DNA of 64,000 bases from Mangrovibacterium diazotrophicum (GCF_003610535.1 NZ_RAPN01000001.1:2777320-2841319), one strand, 5' to 3'; counted from the first letter of the stretch, positions 1 through 9,345 are shown. A program made the numbers and translations. The notes: generated by a model not told the origin, from the sequence alone.

Positions 1-554
1 ACTACCTTCGGGGGAAAACGGTAGGATTTGCCGAAGCTTTGTACAATGTCGATGATGTTTACGAAACGATTCTCGATCCAAAAACAGTTCAGCCCTACAA
101 ACACATCCGGAACATTAAAGAACGCAAGTACCGTTACTACAACGAAACCCTCTTTTATCCTGAAAACGACTCCATTTTTACGACGAAGTCGGGAGGACGG
201 AAAGTTCCGTCAGACATACTCGACATTTTAAGTGTGTTTGCATACCTGCGCCAGAATGAACTGCTGGAATCGCTGAAGGTCGACGATACGTTTACTTTCC
301 CGGTATACCATGCCAATAAGTATTTCATGCTCGAATCCAAATTCCTGGGATTCGAAAAGGTAAAAACCAAGTTCGGCGAAAAGGAATGCTACGTAATCTC
401 TCCCTGGATTGACGAAGGCAAACTACTGAAACGCTCAGATGGTCTGAAATTTTACATTTCAAAAGATGAAGATAAGCTGCCTTTAATTCTCGAATTCGAC
501 CTCAACGTTGGATCGGTGCGGGCCGAGCTGGTATCCTACAAAAAGCTGAAATAA
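1..554 (+). CDS. DUF3108 family protein, 5' end cut by window edge
   Basis: The frame stays open from the left edge of the window to the stop at 554, so the start lies outside. The visible part reads as the C-terminal two thirds of a DUF3108 protein: a beta-rich stretch with a GKTVGFAEALYNVDDVYET segment at the edge, then an alternating polar/hydrophobic pattern ending in a typical strand 'GSVRAELVSYKKL'. The TTG at 39 is only an internal codon. DUF3108 proteins are predicted exported beta-barrel-like proteins of unknown role, usually with an N-terminal signal peptide, which cannot be checked here. efp follows in the same direction after 165 nt with its own promoter box. Family call is by pattern only. 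Confidence 0.65.
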   Translation, partial: YLRGKTVGFAEALYNVDDVYETILDPKTVQPYKHIRNIKERKYRYYNETLFYPENDSIFTTKSGGRKVPSDILDILSVFAYLRQNELLESLKVDDTFTFPVYHANKYFMLESKFLGFEKVKTKFGEKECYVISPWIDEGKLLKRSDGLKFYISKDEDKLPLILEFDLNVGSVRAELVSYKKLK

Positions 555-675
555 CGCCACCCAATCTTACTTTTTGTTTCTGCAGGCGATCACAAAACAG
601 GATAAGCCGGATAAGCAACTAGCTAAAAGACATTTAATTTTGAATTTCAAGAAGCGGTTTTTGTCATTATTTTTT

Positions 676-683
676 TACTTTTG
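676..683 (+). promoter_or_regulatory. -7 box (TACTTTTG) of efp
   Basis: TACTTTTG matches the Bacteroidota -7 consensus TAnnTTTG and lies 36 nt before the efp ATG. A TTTTTG stands at 658-663, but the 12-nt gap is shorter than the usual about 19-22 nt, so the -33 element is uncertain. Confidence 0.45.
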
Positions 684-719
684 CAGCAAAATTTGAAATT
701 TATATAATTCATTCAAAAT

Positions 720-1289
720 ATGGCAACTACAGCTGATTTCAAGAACGGACTGACGATTGAGTACAACGGCCAGCTCTTTACAATCATTCAGTTCCAACAC
801 GTAAAACCGGGAAAGGGTGCTGCTTTTGTTCGTACCAAGCTTAAAAATGTTAAGACCGGAAAAGTAATCGAAAATACCTTCAACTCGGGTGTTAAAGTAA
901 ACACTGTTCGCGTTGAACGTCGTCCGTACCAATACCTGTACAAAGACGATATGGGTTACAACTTCATGCACACCGAGACTTTTGAACAAGTTTCGATTGA
1001 CCCGGAATTGATTGAAAATGCCGACTTGATGAAAGAAGGTCAAATCATTGAAATCAACTTCCAAGCGGAGAGTGAAACAGCGTTGACTGCAGAACTTCCT
1101 CAATACGTTGAATTGGAAGTAACTGAAACCATCGCAGGTGAAAAAGGCAACACAGCCAGCTCAACAGCACTGAAACCAGCTACAATGGAAACAGGTGCCG
1201 AAGTAATGGTTCCAATGTTCATCAATGCAGGCGAAGTTCTGAAAATCGATACTCGTGACCGTTCATACAGCGAACGTGTAAAAAGATAA
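720..1289 (+). CDS. efp: Elongation factor P
   Basis: Elongation factor P binds between the P and E sites of the ribosome and relieves stalling at consecutive prolines. The 189-residue length and layout are those of the family: a KOW-like N-terminal barrel (about 1-65) followed by two OB-type barrels. The loop 'KPGKGAAF' places Lys32 at the tip position that corresponds to the modified Lys34 of E. coli EF-P, so the residue is available for post-translational modification; no modifying enzyme is in the window. The C-terminal '[13 protein letters not shown]' is a conserved family ending. The gene stands alone, with a promoter box before it and a terminator after it. No oddities seen. Confidence 0.97.
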   Translation: MATTADFKNGLTIEYNGQLFTIIQFQHVKPGKGAAFVRTKLKNVKTGKVIENTFNSGVKVNTVRVERRPYQYLYKDDMGYNFMHTETFEQVSIDPELIENADLMKEGQIIEINFQAESETALTAELPQYVELEVTETIAGEKGNTASSTALKPATMETGAEVMVPMFINAGEVLKIDTRDRSYSERVKR

Positions 1290-1311
1290 TTATTCAACCG
1301 AATAATCAATC

Positions 1312-1340
1312 AAGGCTTTCCATCGCGGAGAGCCTTTTTT
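1312..1340 (+). terminator. Rho-independent terminator of efp
   Basis: AAGGCT ... AGCCTT arms around a short loop are followed by a run of T, 22 nt after the efp stop codon. Confidence 0.85.
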
Positions 1341-1353
1341 GTTTGAAAGCACC

Positions 1354-1371
1354 CACACGCAGAGACGCAAA
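1354..1371. repeat. Remnant resembling a dispersed intergenic repeat
   Basis: CACACGCAGAGACGCAAA lies in the noncoding gap between efp and the O-antigen polymerase gene. It resembles GCAGAG/CGCAAAG low-complexity repeats that I recall from many Bacteroidota intergenic regions. Only one copy is in the window, so the assignment is tentative. The rest of the gap (to 1491) shows nothing else. Confidence 0.3.
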
Positions 1372-1491
1372 ATTCCGAAGCAAAAAGTGGTTCGAAAAAA
1401 GCTTGGTGATAACCAAACAACAAAGACAACCAGGACAACTATCGGCTTTCCCTCCAACTGCTGATTCCCCCAATTGCAGCCTATTTCATTT

Positions 1492-2949
1492 TTAGTCAAG
1501 TTCGATTTTCTCCGGAAAGGAAGGATCTTTCAACTTTAGATCGAGAACAACCAGCACGGCTACAAAAAACCAAACTGGAATCGCTGCTTTATCGGTATCC
1601 AAAAAGTTATTCAGAAAACCATGTGTAAAGTAACTCACCAAGGCCATCAAAACCGATAAGGTTAGCACTTTATCCTCTTTGCTTTTCGCACGGCCATAAA
1701 CGCGGAAGCCTGTTCGGAATATTGCCAAAACAACCAGCAAGAAGCTGATAGTTCCCAGGATTCCAGACTCGGCCAGTGGCCCCAAATATTCGGAATGCGC
1801 ATTCCCGCCGTCAGCCGAGTTGGTGCTGATAATCGTACGCAAATCCGTCTTCTGAAAAGGTGCGTACTGAAACATGTATGTCCCCGGCCCCCATCCGAAC
1901 AATGGTTTCTCCAAGAACATAGCCCAGGCACTGTTCCATCGGTTTAAGCGTTCCACATTAGACGCATCAGTCGACACATTTGAAATGGAATTGAGGTGTC
2001 CCGACAACTCTGCCGACGACTGTTGCTTGTTCTTTTCGAGCATCGCCACCAATTGGTTTTGAAAAGCAAAAAGCCCTCCGACCACAATCACAACCGAAAT
2101 AAGAACAACTTTAAACCGGATTTTTAGCAACAGAACGCCAAGTAGGCCCAACGCGACGAATAAACTCAACCAGGCAGCGCGCGTGTACGAAAAAATTAAG
2201 GCGATTATTAACAAGCCAAACAGCGAACCCGCCAAAAATCTCAGGCTCTTTTTTAAATTAGGCTTTAGCGAAACTGCAGCCAATGGTGGCATGAAAAACA
2301 CCAACATTGCACCGTAAGAAGTATGATCTTTGAAAAAAGGATTCATCACAAAATTGGCCGCATGGTTATCGAAAAAGCCATAACCGGACTGTCGCCACCA
2401 GGCGTAGGCGATAACCGGCACAAAACCCAATGCATACAAAAGGGAGAAGCGGTAAAAGTTCCTGGGATTCTTCAACAACCAGACACCCAACAGGTAGAAC
2501 GCCACGACAAACCATACTTTTGAAAGCCAATATTTCAACGAAACAACGAGCATGGTGCTCGTGAGGCTCGTAAGCAACATCCACGCCAGATAGAACCCAA
2601 CAGCGATCGTCACCGGATGTTTCAGCAAGTTTTGGTCAATCCGGGGACGGGTTGCCAGCTTGAGCACGACATAGAACAATACCCCGACAACCAGCGGCTC
2701 CGTCGGCAAATTCATGTCGAATGACAAACCGGGAATTAACTCTTTCAACGGCAAACTCAATGGGGTAAAAAAGACTATCAGCAAAAGCAGGTAGTCCAGA
2801 CGATAAAAAGCAAGGATCACCAATCCAAAAACGACCGGCAAAACCGCTAACCACAAGCTATCGCGGGATACAACCAAGTAGAAGTTCAGCGCCAGAAAAA
2901 TGATTGACACCACATAAAACGCTGCTATTTTTATCCTTGCGGCAGGCAA
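1492..2949 (-). CDS. O-antigen ligase/polymerase family membrane protein
   Basis: This 485-residue polytopic inner-membrane protein has about ten to twelve hydrophobic segments and the Wzy_C signature of O-antigen ligases and polymerases. Visible landmarks are 'SYTRAAW' (254-260) at the start of a membrane segment and 'NAHSEYLGPLAESG' (383-396) after the large periplasmic loop, whose His is the residue usually conserved in the ligase family. Such proteins polymerise or transfer undecaprenyl-linked glycans on the periplasmic face. The gene begins 3 nt after the chain-length regulator gene on the same strand, so the two are almost surely co-transcribed. No glycosyltransferases or flippase lie next to them. 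Whether it acts as a Wzy polymerase or a WaaL ligase cannot be told from sequence. Confidence 0.85.
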   Translation of the reverse strand: MPAARIKIAAFYVVSIIFLALNFYLVVSRDSLWLAVLPVVFGLVILAFYRLDYLLLLIVFFTPLSLPLKELIPGLSFDMNLPTEPLVVGVLFYVVLKLATRPRIDQNLLKHPVTIAVGFYLAWMLLTSLTSTMLVVSLKYWLSKVWFVVAFYLLGVWLLKNPRNFYRFSLLYALGFVPVIAYAWWRQSGYGFFDNHAANFVMNPFFKDHTSYGAMLVFFMPPLAAVSLKPNLKKSLRFLAGSLFGLLIIALIFSYTRAAWLSLFVALGLLGVLLLKIRFKVVLISVVIVVGGLFAFQNQLVAMLEKNKQQSSAELSGHLNSISNVSTDASNVERLNRWNSAWAMFLEKPLFGWGPGTYMFQYAPFQKTDLRTIISTNSADGGNAHSEYLGPLAESGILGTISFLLVVLAIFRTGFRVYGRAKSKEDKVLTLSVLMALVSYFTHGFLNNFLDTDKAAIPVWFFVAVLVVLDLKLKDPSFPEKIELD

Positions 2950-2952
2950 TTT

Positions 2953-3906
2953 TCAGGATTTGGATGTTTCTTTCGGATCGAAAAGCAAGATAAACAGCAC
3001 AGCCAAAAACTCAACAGAGATCAGACTGGCCAGCAGAATAATCCAACGCGTCGGATACGACTTTTTATCAGCAGGGAAAGGCTCTTCCACCACCAGGGCA
3101 AAATTCTCTTCCCGATTGATCAGGCTCTGTACTTCTTCCAGGTTGGTACCGATTTCCTCCCGCTGTTTTTCCAAATCCCGCATTTTTGTTTGCATCTGAA
3201 GGAATTCACCCCCTTTATCACCCAGCAGAGCCAAACGTTTTTGCAAATCGTCAACAGAGCTGCGCGACGCACCACGAGCCAACACTTCAGCATAACCCAG
3301 CGTTAATTGAAGTGTCTGACTATTGTAGTCCAAAATCCCGTATTCCTTGCGGAAAACTTCCATCTGTTTGTTCAGGCTGTCGATCTCCGCTTGCTTTCGT
3401 CTCTGGTCGTTCTGATAGCCCAACAGTTCGTCGGCATATTTCGCTATGCGCATTTCCAACATCTTGGCGTTGTAAAAAGCGATCAACGAATCGACCATCG
3501 CACAGGCAACCTCCGGATCCGAATCCATCACCTGCAGTTCAATCGTTTCGTAGCGCGTTTTCGAGCTCGACACATATTCATCGTATTTCCGCAACACATG
3601 TGTCTGCGCGGCGCGATCATCTGGCTTAATATCGTAGCGTTCCTTCAGATTGAAAACCTCAACCATTTTGCGTTTGATATCGGTTGACGAAACAACTTCC
3701 AGCATCTGCTCACTTTCCGATTCTTCGGAAAAAGCCTTGATGTTGATCGGGTAAACCCGGGCTTGCGACTTAAAAAGCGGCGTGATAAAAAGCGGTGAGG
3801 AAAATAGGATGGCCAGCGCAACAGTAATGATTCCAATTACAATCAGGTGAAATTTCCAGCGCAGAATCTGCCGGATGATGGTCTGGCTTTCCAATAGTTG
3901 TTTCAT
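2953..3906 (-). CDS. Wzz-type polysaccharide chain-length determinant
   Basis: A 317-residue protein with the two-helix layout of Wzz proteins: a first membrane segment at about 20-42, a periplasmic region with a long coiled coil (about 155-265, heptad-rich with 'KQREEIGTNLEEVQ'), a proline motif 'PFPADKKSYPTRW' and a second membrane segment at about 288-310. No C-terminal tyrosine kinase domain is fused, unlike many Wzc proteins. Wzz sets the length of polymer made by its Wzy partner; here the partner is the next gene, 3 nt downstream. The tyrS terminator lies upstream, so the pair must have its own promoter in the roughly 40-nt space between, which I could not identify. Confidence 0.85.
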   Translation of the reverse strand: MKQLLESQTIIRQILRWKFHLIVIGIITVALAILFSSPLFITPLFKSQARVYPINIKAFSEESESEQMLEVVSSTDIKRKMVEVFNLKERYDIKPDDRAAQTHVLRKYDEYVSSSKTRYETIELQVMDSDPEVACAMVDSLIAFYNAKMLEMRIAKYADELLGYQNDQRRKQAEIDSLNKQMEVFRKEYGILDYNSQTLQLTLGYAEVLARGASRSSVDDLQKRLALLGDKGGEFLQMQTKMRDLEKQREEIGTNLEEVQSLINREENFALVVEEPFPADKKSYPTRWIILLASLISVEFLAVLFILLFDPKETSKS

Positions 3907-3944
3907 AGAGCAGGTTTCAATGTTGAAGTCGTACCATAAAACGA

Positions 3945-3975
3945 AAAGATCCCTTGTTTAGTACAAGAGATCCTT
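3945..3975 (-). terminator. Rho-independent terminator of tyrS
   Basis: On the minus strand AGGATCTCTTG is followed by a short loop and CAAGGGATCTTTT, just after the tyrS stop. It separates tyrS from the Wzz/Wzy pair. Confidence 0.75.
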
Positions 3976-3985
3976 TCAAATTCGT

Positions 3986-5278
3986 TTATTCAGCGATGAG
4001 CAGGAAGTAATTCTTTTTGCCCTTCTGAACGAGTATGTATTTTCCGCCGATCAGGTAATCTTCGTTGATCATCGCATCCTGATCCGAGAATTTATCTTTG
4101 TTGATACTCAATCCGTTCCCTTTCATCGTCCGGCGCAATTCCCCTTTCGATGGGAAAACAGCGGCATGGTCGGCCAACAGATCAACAACATTCACACCAG
4201 CCGACAAGTCAGCTTTTGAAACAGTGAATTGAGGCACGCCTTCGAAAACCGACAGGAAAGTCGATTCGTTCAAACGACGCAAAGATTCAGCCGTTCCACG
4301 ACCAAACAGGATTTGCGATGCCTCAACAGCCATCTCCAAATCTTCTTGCGAGTGAACCAAGACGGTAATTTCTTCCGCCAGGCGACGCTGCAAATTACGT
4401 TCGTGTGGTGCTTCGCGATGAGCCGCAATCAACGCATCAATTTCAGCCTTATCCAGCAAAGTGAAAATCTTGATGTAGCTTTCAGCGTCTTCATCCGACG
4501 TGTTCAACCAAAACTGGTAGAATTTGTAAGGCGAAGTCATATTCGGATCCAACCAAACGTTTCCGCTTTCGGTTTTACCGAATTTAGTGCCGTCAGCTTT
4601 TTTAATCAACGGAATCGTCAGCGCAAATGCTTCACCATCCGACTTCCGGCGAATCAATTCAGTACCGGTTGTGATATTTCCCCACTGGTCTGAACCGCCC
4701 ATCTGCAGTTTGCAGTTCATGTTTTGGTTCAACCAATAGAAGTCAAAACCTTGTACCAGCTGGTAAGTAAATTCAGTGAACGACATGCCCACTTTCGACT
4801 CGCTACTGAAACGTTTTTTTACCGAATCCTTCGCCATCATATAATTTACGGTGATGTGCTTACCGACGTCGCGAATAAACTCCAGGAACGAGATATCCTT
4901 CATCCAGTCGTAGTTGTTCACCATAACGGCTTTGTTTTCCGCGTCGCTGTCGAAATCCAGGAATTTCTCCAACTGTTTGCGAATACCGGCCAGGTTGCGT
5001 TCCAATGTTTCTTCGTTCAATAAGTTCCGCTCCTGCGATTTTCCGGAAGGGTCACCAATCATACCTGTAGCACCACCAACAAGTGCAACGGGTTTGTGAC
5101 CTGCCAATTGGAAACGTTTCAGCAACATGATTGGCGCCAGGCTACCAATGTGCAACGACTCAGCAGTCGGGTCGAACCCAACGTATGCGGTTGTCATTTC
5201 TTTCTTCAATTGCTCCTCGGTTCCGGGCATCATATCGTGCAACATGCCCCTCCAGCTTAATTCTTCAACAAAATTCAT
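3986..5278 (-). CDS. tyrS: Tyrosyl-tRNA synthetase
   Basis: Charges tRNA-Tyr with tyrosine. Class I synthetase signatures are clear: 'HIGSL' (43-47, HIGH motif), 'GDPSGK' and 'GGSDQWGN' of the tyrosine pocket, and 'KFGKT' (232-236, the KMSKS loop of bacterial TyrRS). A C-terminal S4 RNA-binding domain occupies about 355-430. I start it at the ATG giving '[12 protein letters not shown]', 430 residues, which is the normal family start; the frame is open 39 codons further upstream, but those read as untranslated leader containing the -7 box. It is monocistronic, ending in a strong hairpin. Confidence 0.96.
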   Translation of the reverse strand: MNFVEELSWRGMLHDMMPGTEEQLKKEMTTAYVGFDPTAESLHIGSLAPIMLLKRFQLAGHKPVALVGGATGMIGDPSGKSQERNLLNEETLERNLAGIRKQLEKFLDFDSDAENKAVMVNNYDWMKDISFLEFIRDVGKHITVNYMMAKDSVKKRFSSESKVGMSFTEFTYQLVQGFDFYWLNQNMNCKLQMGGSDQWGNITTGTELIRRKSDGEAFALTIPLIKKADGTKFGKTESGNVWLDPNMTSPYKFYQFWLNTSDEDAESYIKIFTLLDKAEIDALIAAHREAPHERNLQRRLAEEITVLVHSQEDLEMAVEASQILFGRGTAESLRRLNESTFLSVFEGVPQFTVSKADLSAGVNVVDLLADHAAVFPSKGELRRTMKGNGLSINKDKFSDQDAMINEDYLIGGKYILVQKGKKNYFLLIAE

Positions 5279-5361
5279 TGTATTGGTCTGTATTTTTTGT
5301 GTCTGTAATTCAATTTTCAACTTTGAGATTGCAGCAAATACTGCACAACCCGAAATCCGGG

Positions 5362-5369
5362 CAAAGATA
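5362..5369 (-). promoter_or_regulatory. -7 box (TATCTTTG) of tyrS
   Basis: A minus-strand TATCTTTG fits TAnnTTTG, 83 nt before the tyrS ATG. No clear TTTG is seen at -33. Its place inside the open upstream frame supports the shorter tyrS start. Confidence 0.4.
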
Positions 5370-5435
5370 TAAAAATGAACCGGTAAGGCGGTCATGCTTC
5401 CGGGATTTAATCACCATCTTCAGAAGCATTGGAAA

Positions 5436-6461
5436 TTACACGGAGACAAAGGCATTGTAGATCACGTAAGCCGTTGCCAACGAGATGCACATCGTGTAAA
5501 TTCCGCCCAAAAGGATGAACTTGAAAAAGGTTTTCAGGTAGCCCTGACGGTAAAAACGGTGCAAGGCCATGTAAATGTAAACTTGAATGATGACAAACGC
5601 CCAGAACAAAGCCCAACCCGAAAAGTGCCAGAACAGCGCAAACGAAACCACAAAAATATTCAGCAGAAAAGCAAAGGAATGAATGTGGACCGAAAAAACC
5701 AGGTGCCGGATAAAATGCATCTTCCGACGCACATAAAGCAGCGCCAAAAAGACGGCGAACACCGGCAACATCACAAAAAAGGCCCAGGAAAGGTATTTCA
5801 AAATGGTGCTGGTGATTGCCCGGGGCGACTCAACAACGTGCTTCATCTGGATCAAATCCTCGCGTTTCTCCGGATCTGTTTCGGTTTTCAACTGCTCGTC
5901 GAGTTCCTTGGAAAATACCGCCAATTTTTCTTCGAGCGTGCTCTTTGTCAGCACATCTTCCAACCCAATCTTTACTTTTGTTTCCAGCGAATCCGTCTCA
6001 TCCATCGCCAACCTCAATTCCGGATCGTTCATTGCTGTACTAATCGAGTCGATCACGGTTGAAACAGCTTTCTCTTCCGGATTAAAGCCAATTGGTTTCT
6101 TCAACGCGGCGTCCGTCAAAACCTGGAGCAAGAGAAATAACAAAAAGCTAAGGAAAATAAAGATCCGAAACGGCGGGGCATAGCGTTGCCTCCTTCCCTC
6201 CAAAAACTCGTTTGTCAGGAAGCCCGGTTTAAACAACAAATATTTGAATGTTAAGAAAAAGCGCGAGTCGAACGCGAAAAAGTCGCCCATGAAGTTGTAA
6301 ATCACAAAGCCAAAAGGACGATCAAACTCGGTGTCCGACTGGCCGCAATTGGGGCAGTAATAACCTTTGAACTCGGTCCCGCAGTTGGGACAATCGTGCG
6401 GCTCCAACTGGTCAAAAGGAACCTTTTTTTCCTTAAACCATCTTGTCCACTTTTTTGCCAT
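5436..6461 (-). CDS. DUF3667 membrane protein with N-terminal zinc ribbon
   Basis: A predicted inner-membrane protein of unknown function. Near the N-terminus two CxxC knuckles ('CPNCGTEFKGYYCPNCG') form a probable zinc ribbon, followed by the DUF3667 block 'FLTFKYLLFKPGFL' and 'EGRRQRYAPPFRIF', then a first membrane segment, a charged helical region of about 110 residues, and about four membrane segments at the C-terminus. I use the ATG at 6461, which limits overlap with cvpA to 29 nt; an in-frame ATG at 6494 would add eleven mainly basic residues. It is the second gene of a cvpA operon. The zinc ribbon plus membrane layout is typical of the family; no substrate is known to me. Confidence 0.8.
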   Translation of the reverse strand: MAKKWTRWFKEKKVPFDQLEPHDCPNCGTEFKGYYCPNCGQSDTEFDRPFGFVIYNFMGDFFAFDSRFFLTFKYLLFKPGFLTNEFLEGRRQRYAPPFRIFIFLSFLLFLLLQVLTDAALKKPIGFNPEEKAVSTVIDSISTAMNDPELRLAMDETDSLETKVKIGLEDVLTKSTLEEKLAVFSKELDEQLKTETDPEKREDLIQMKHVVESPRAITSTILKYLSWAFFVMLPVFAVFLALLYVRRKMHFIRHLVFSVHIHSFAFLLNIFVVSFALFWHFSGWALFWAFVIIQVYIYMALHRFYRQGYLKTFFKFILLGGIYTMCISLATAYVIYNAFVSV

Positions 6462-6975
6462 TTGTTTTCGATTTTTGGAGGTCTTCCGTTTCATCCCAGA
6501 AATTCAAAAATGGCAAAAGCGTCGGAACCAAATTCTTCAAAGGCTCATAAACCTGCGATTCTTCTTTGGTTTCCTGCGAGATCAGGTGCGCATCTTCATC
6601 GATCCGATCAAAAAACAGCAAAATAATACTTAAAATCAGTGCTGTTTTCAACACACCAAAGAACAAGCCGGCCAGGTGATTCAAAAATCCCAAAGCCAAA
6701 GCTTCCACCAATTTTGTGAGAATATTCCCCAAAATATGCACCACCACAAGTATGATCAAAAAAGTGATGATAAAGGCAACCAGGCCCACGTGTTCACTCT
6801 CCCAATGGAAAGTATCGACCAGGAAACCTGCAGTGAAATGCGAGAAATGAATGGCACCCCAAATACCTAAAATGAGGGCTACCAGCGAGGCAAGTTCCAC
6901 AATGAAACCTTTAATAAATCCGCGCACAGCGGCAATAACAAGCAAAATACCAAGAATGATATCAATGTAATTCAT
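6433..6975 (-). CDS. CvpA family membrane protein
   Basis: A 180-residue protein with four membrane segments and the CvpA start 'MNYIDIILGILLVIAAVRGFIKG', where the 'RGFIKGF' turn is the family hallmark. CvpA proteins are inner-membrane proteins first linked to colicin V export and later to envelope stress resistance; their direct role is unclear. The C-terminal tail (about 145-180) is charged and cytoplasmic. I use the ATG at 6975, as the frame upstream encodes 24 residues that do not fit the family. The DUF3667 gene overlaps its end, so the two form an operon, divergent from the GH3-family gene. Confidence 0.85.
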   Translation of the reverse strand: MNYIDIILGILLVIAAVRGFIKGFIVELASLVALILGIWGAIHFSHFTAGFLVDTFHWESEHVGLVAFIITFLIILVVVHILGNILTKLVEALALGFLNHLAGLFFGVLKTALILSIILLFFDRIDEDAHLISQETKEESQVYEPLKNLVPTLLPFLNFWDETEDLQKSKTNGKKVDKMV

Positions 6976-7140
6976 ACGATAGAGAAAGGGATTATTCTGA
7001 AGTAAAAATAAAAAATATTTGTTGTTCCTGCAGAAGTGCGCCCACATCAGCTAACTTTTGTTTACAAAAATTACCAGTTAGTTTAAGTCCTTTCGCACGG
7101 AAAACCTTATTTTCGTTGGGAACGTAACGACAGTACCTAT

Positions 7141-8667
7141 ATGGCTATAATCAACTCCATTGTCAATTGGCTTAACTATAAACGGATATACGAAATTGAC
7201 TTATTTAAGAAGCACCCAATTGACACGCAAAGGGAGGTTTTGTTTGAACTATTGGATCATGCCCGGGACACCGAGTTTGGGCAGAAATACGACTTCAGGA
7301 GCATCGCAACTGAAAACGACTTCAAAAACCGCATTCCCATCCGTACATACGAAGACTACTCGCCTTTTATCGACCGATTGCTGAAAGGTGAAAAAAATGT
7401 CGTTTGGCCGGGTGAGACCAAATGGTTCGCCAAATCGTCGGGAACAACTAACGACAAAAGCAAGTTTATCCCGGTGAGCAAACACTCGCTCGAAGATGTG
7501 CATTACCGCGGCTTCAAAGATGTGCTGGCGCTGTACCTGAAAAACAATCCTGAGTCAGGGGTGCTATTGGGTAAATCGCTCACCCTCGGCGGAAGTCACC
7601 GGGTCAACAGTTTCAACAACAACTCGTACTATGGCGACTTGTCGGCGATCCTGATTGAAAACACACCATTTTGGTCCGACTTCATTCGGATACCGCCAGC
7701 AGAAGTAGCGTTGATCGAGGAGTTTGAAGAGAAGGTCGTGAAAATCATCGAGCAATCGCGCGACGAAAATGTGACTTCGTTAGCCGGAGTACCGTCCTGG
7801 AACCTGGTTTTGTTGAAACGCGTGCTTGAAGCAACCGGCAAAAACAACATTTTAGATGTTTGGCCCAACCTGGAAGTCTTCATTCACGGAGGTATCAAGT
7901 TCGATCCGTACCGCGAACAGTACCGCCAGATTATTCCTTCGGATAAGATGAAATACATGGAGACCTACAATGCCTCCGAAGGATTCTTTGCGATTCAGGA
8001 TAATCCGGAAAGTACCGACATGCTCCTGATGCTCGATTATGGCATCTACTACGAGTTCATCCCGATGGATCAGTTTCACCAGGAAAATCCGCCGGCGGTG
8101 AGCCTGCAGGATATCGAGCTGGAGAAGAACTACGCGATGGTAATCAGTACAAACGGAGGCTTGTGGCGCTACCTGATTGGCGACACGGTGAAGTTCACCC
8201 GGCGCAATCCGTACAAAATCAAAATTACCGGACGAACCAAACACTACATCAATGCATTCGGCGAGGAATTAATCATCGACAACGCGGAAGAAGCCTTGCA
8301 GGTAGCTTGCAGCCGGACAAATTCAACCATTCGCGAATACACGGCAGGTCCTGTCTTTATGAGCGGAGACGAGAAAGGCAAACACCAGTGGTTAATCGAG
8401 TTCGAAAACAAACCGGACGACCTGGAACATTTCATCTCGGTTTTGGATGGGACTTTAAAAACGCTAAACTCCGACTACGAAGCGAAACGCCATAAAAGTA
8501 TCACGCTGGAACGCCCGCAAGTGGACGTTGCTCCGGACGGACTGTTCTACGAATGGATGAAACAGCGGGGCAAAATTGGTGGTCAAAATAAAATTCCGCG
8601 ACTGGCGAACGATCGGGTTTACCTCGATCAACTGCTGGAGTTGCAGCGAAATAAATTTGAAAAATAA
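7141..8667 (+). CDS. GH3 (auxin-responsive promoter) family adenylate-forming enzyme
   Basis: GH3 proteins belong to the ANL superfamily and, in plants, adenylate carboxylic acids and join them to amino acids. This 508-residue bacterial homologue keeps the ATP-site motifs: 'KSSGTT' (98-103), 'SLAGVPSW' (213-220), 'YNASEG' (276-281) and 'LWRYLIGDTVKF' (341-352), and has the smaller C-terminal domain (about 390-508). All parts needed for adenylation look intact. Bacterial substrates are unknown to me, so no reaction is assigned. It diverges from cvpA; the kinase gene downstream follows after 63 nt with its own promoter box, so it may be monocistronic. Confidence 0.88.
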   Translation: MAIINSIVNWLNYKRIYEIDLFKKHPIDTQREVLFELLDHARDTEFGQKYDFRSIATENDFKNRIPIRTYEDYSPFIDRLLKGEKNVVWPGETKWFAKSSGTTNDKSKFIPVSKHSLEDVHYRGFKDVLALYLKNNPESGVLLGKSLTLGGSHRVNSFNNNSYYGDLSAILIENTPFWSDFIRIPPAEVALIEEFEEKVVKIIEQSRDENVTSLAGVPSWNLVLLKRVLEATGKNNILDVWPNLEVFIHGGIKFDPYREQYRQIIPSDKMKYMETYNASEGFFAIQDNPESTDMLLMLDYGIYYEFIPMDQFHQENPPAVSLQDIELEKNYAMVISTNGGLWRYLIGDTVKFTRRNPYKIKITGRTKHYINAFGEELIIDNAEEALQVACSRTNSTIREYTAGPVFMSGDEKGKHQWLIEFENKPDDLEHFISVLDGTLKTLNSDYEAKRHKSITLERPQVDVAPDGLFYEWMKQRGKIGGQNKIPRLANDRVYLDQLLELQRNKFEK

Positions 8668-8691
8668 GCGTTCTGCCCACAAGGCATTTTA

Positions 8692-8699
8692 TAAATTTG
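8692..8699 (+). promoter_or_regulatory. -7 box (TAAATTTG) before the deoxynucleoside kinase gene
   Basis: TAAATTTG fits TAnnTTTG and lies 31 nt before the ATG at 8731. No good TTTG at -33 is seen. Confidence 0.4.
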
Positions 8700-8730
8700 T
8701 AATCTACAATCAGAAAAAAATATATCAAAC

Positions 8731-9345
8731 ATGCATATTGCAGTTGCAGGGAATATTGGTGCGGGGAAAACGACCCTGACCGAAATGTTGGCTAAACACT
8801 ACGGATGGAAACCTCATTATGAAGATGTTGACGAAAATCCCTATTTGAATGATTTTTACGAAGACATGCAGCGTTGGTCATTCAACCTTCAGATTTACTT
8901 TTTGAACAGTCGTTTTAACCAGGTGCTCGACATTCAGAATTCGGGACAAACCGTCATTCAGGACAGAACCATTTTTGAAGACGCCGAAATATTTGCACCG
9001 AACCTGCACTCCATGGGACTGATGTCGACCCGCGACTTCCAAAACTACACCAGCCTGTTTCAGTTGATGAGTAAATTGGTGAAAGCTCCGGATTTGATGA
9101 TTTACCTGCGTGCAAGTGTGCCAACACTTGTGAACCAGATTCAGTTGCGCGGACGCGATTACGAAAACTCTATCCGGATTGACTACCTGAAGCAGTTGAA
9201 CGAACGCTACGAAGCCTGGATCAACCGCTACAAAGACGGCAAATTACTAATCGTCAATGTCGACAAGATCGACATCACACACAACCCGGAAGATTTAAGT
9301 AGTATTATTGATAAAATCGACGCTCAGATCCACGGCTTATTTTAA
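8731..9345 (+). CDS. Deoxynucleoside kinase
   Basis: A 204-residue kinase of the dNK/dGK/dAK family that phosphorylates deoxynucleosides in the salvage pathway, in the cytoplasm. It has the P-loop 'GNIGAGKTTL' (7-16), the substrate-site block 'YEDVDENPYLNDFYED', the 'IQDRTIFEDAEIF' motif with the Asp-Arg pair of the family, and a lid segment 'QLRGRDYEN'. Whether it prefers purine or pyrimidine deoxynucleosides cannot be read from the sequence. Its last 9 nt overlap the end of the convergent PfkB gene, so both genes use the strand opposite the other as terminator region; no hairpin is visible between them. Confidence 0.92.
   Translation: MHIAVAGNIGAGKTTLTEMLAKHYGWKPHYEDVDENPYLNDFYEDMQRWSFNLQIYFLNSRFNQVLDIQNSGQTVIQDRTIFEDAEIFAPNLHSMGLMSTRDFQNYTSLFQLMSKLVKAPDLMIYLRASVPTLVNQIQLRGRDYENSIRIDYLKQLNERYEAWINRYKDGKLLIVNVDKIDITHNPEDLSSIIDKIDAQIHGLF

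Noticed and set aside
3186-3687. Overlapping plus-strand ORFs within the wzz-type gene
   Set aside because: Shadows of the minus-strand coding frame, without plausible protein character.
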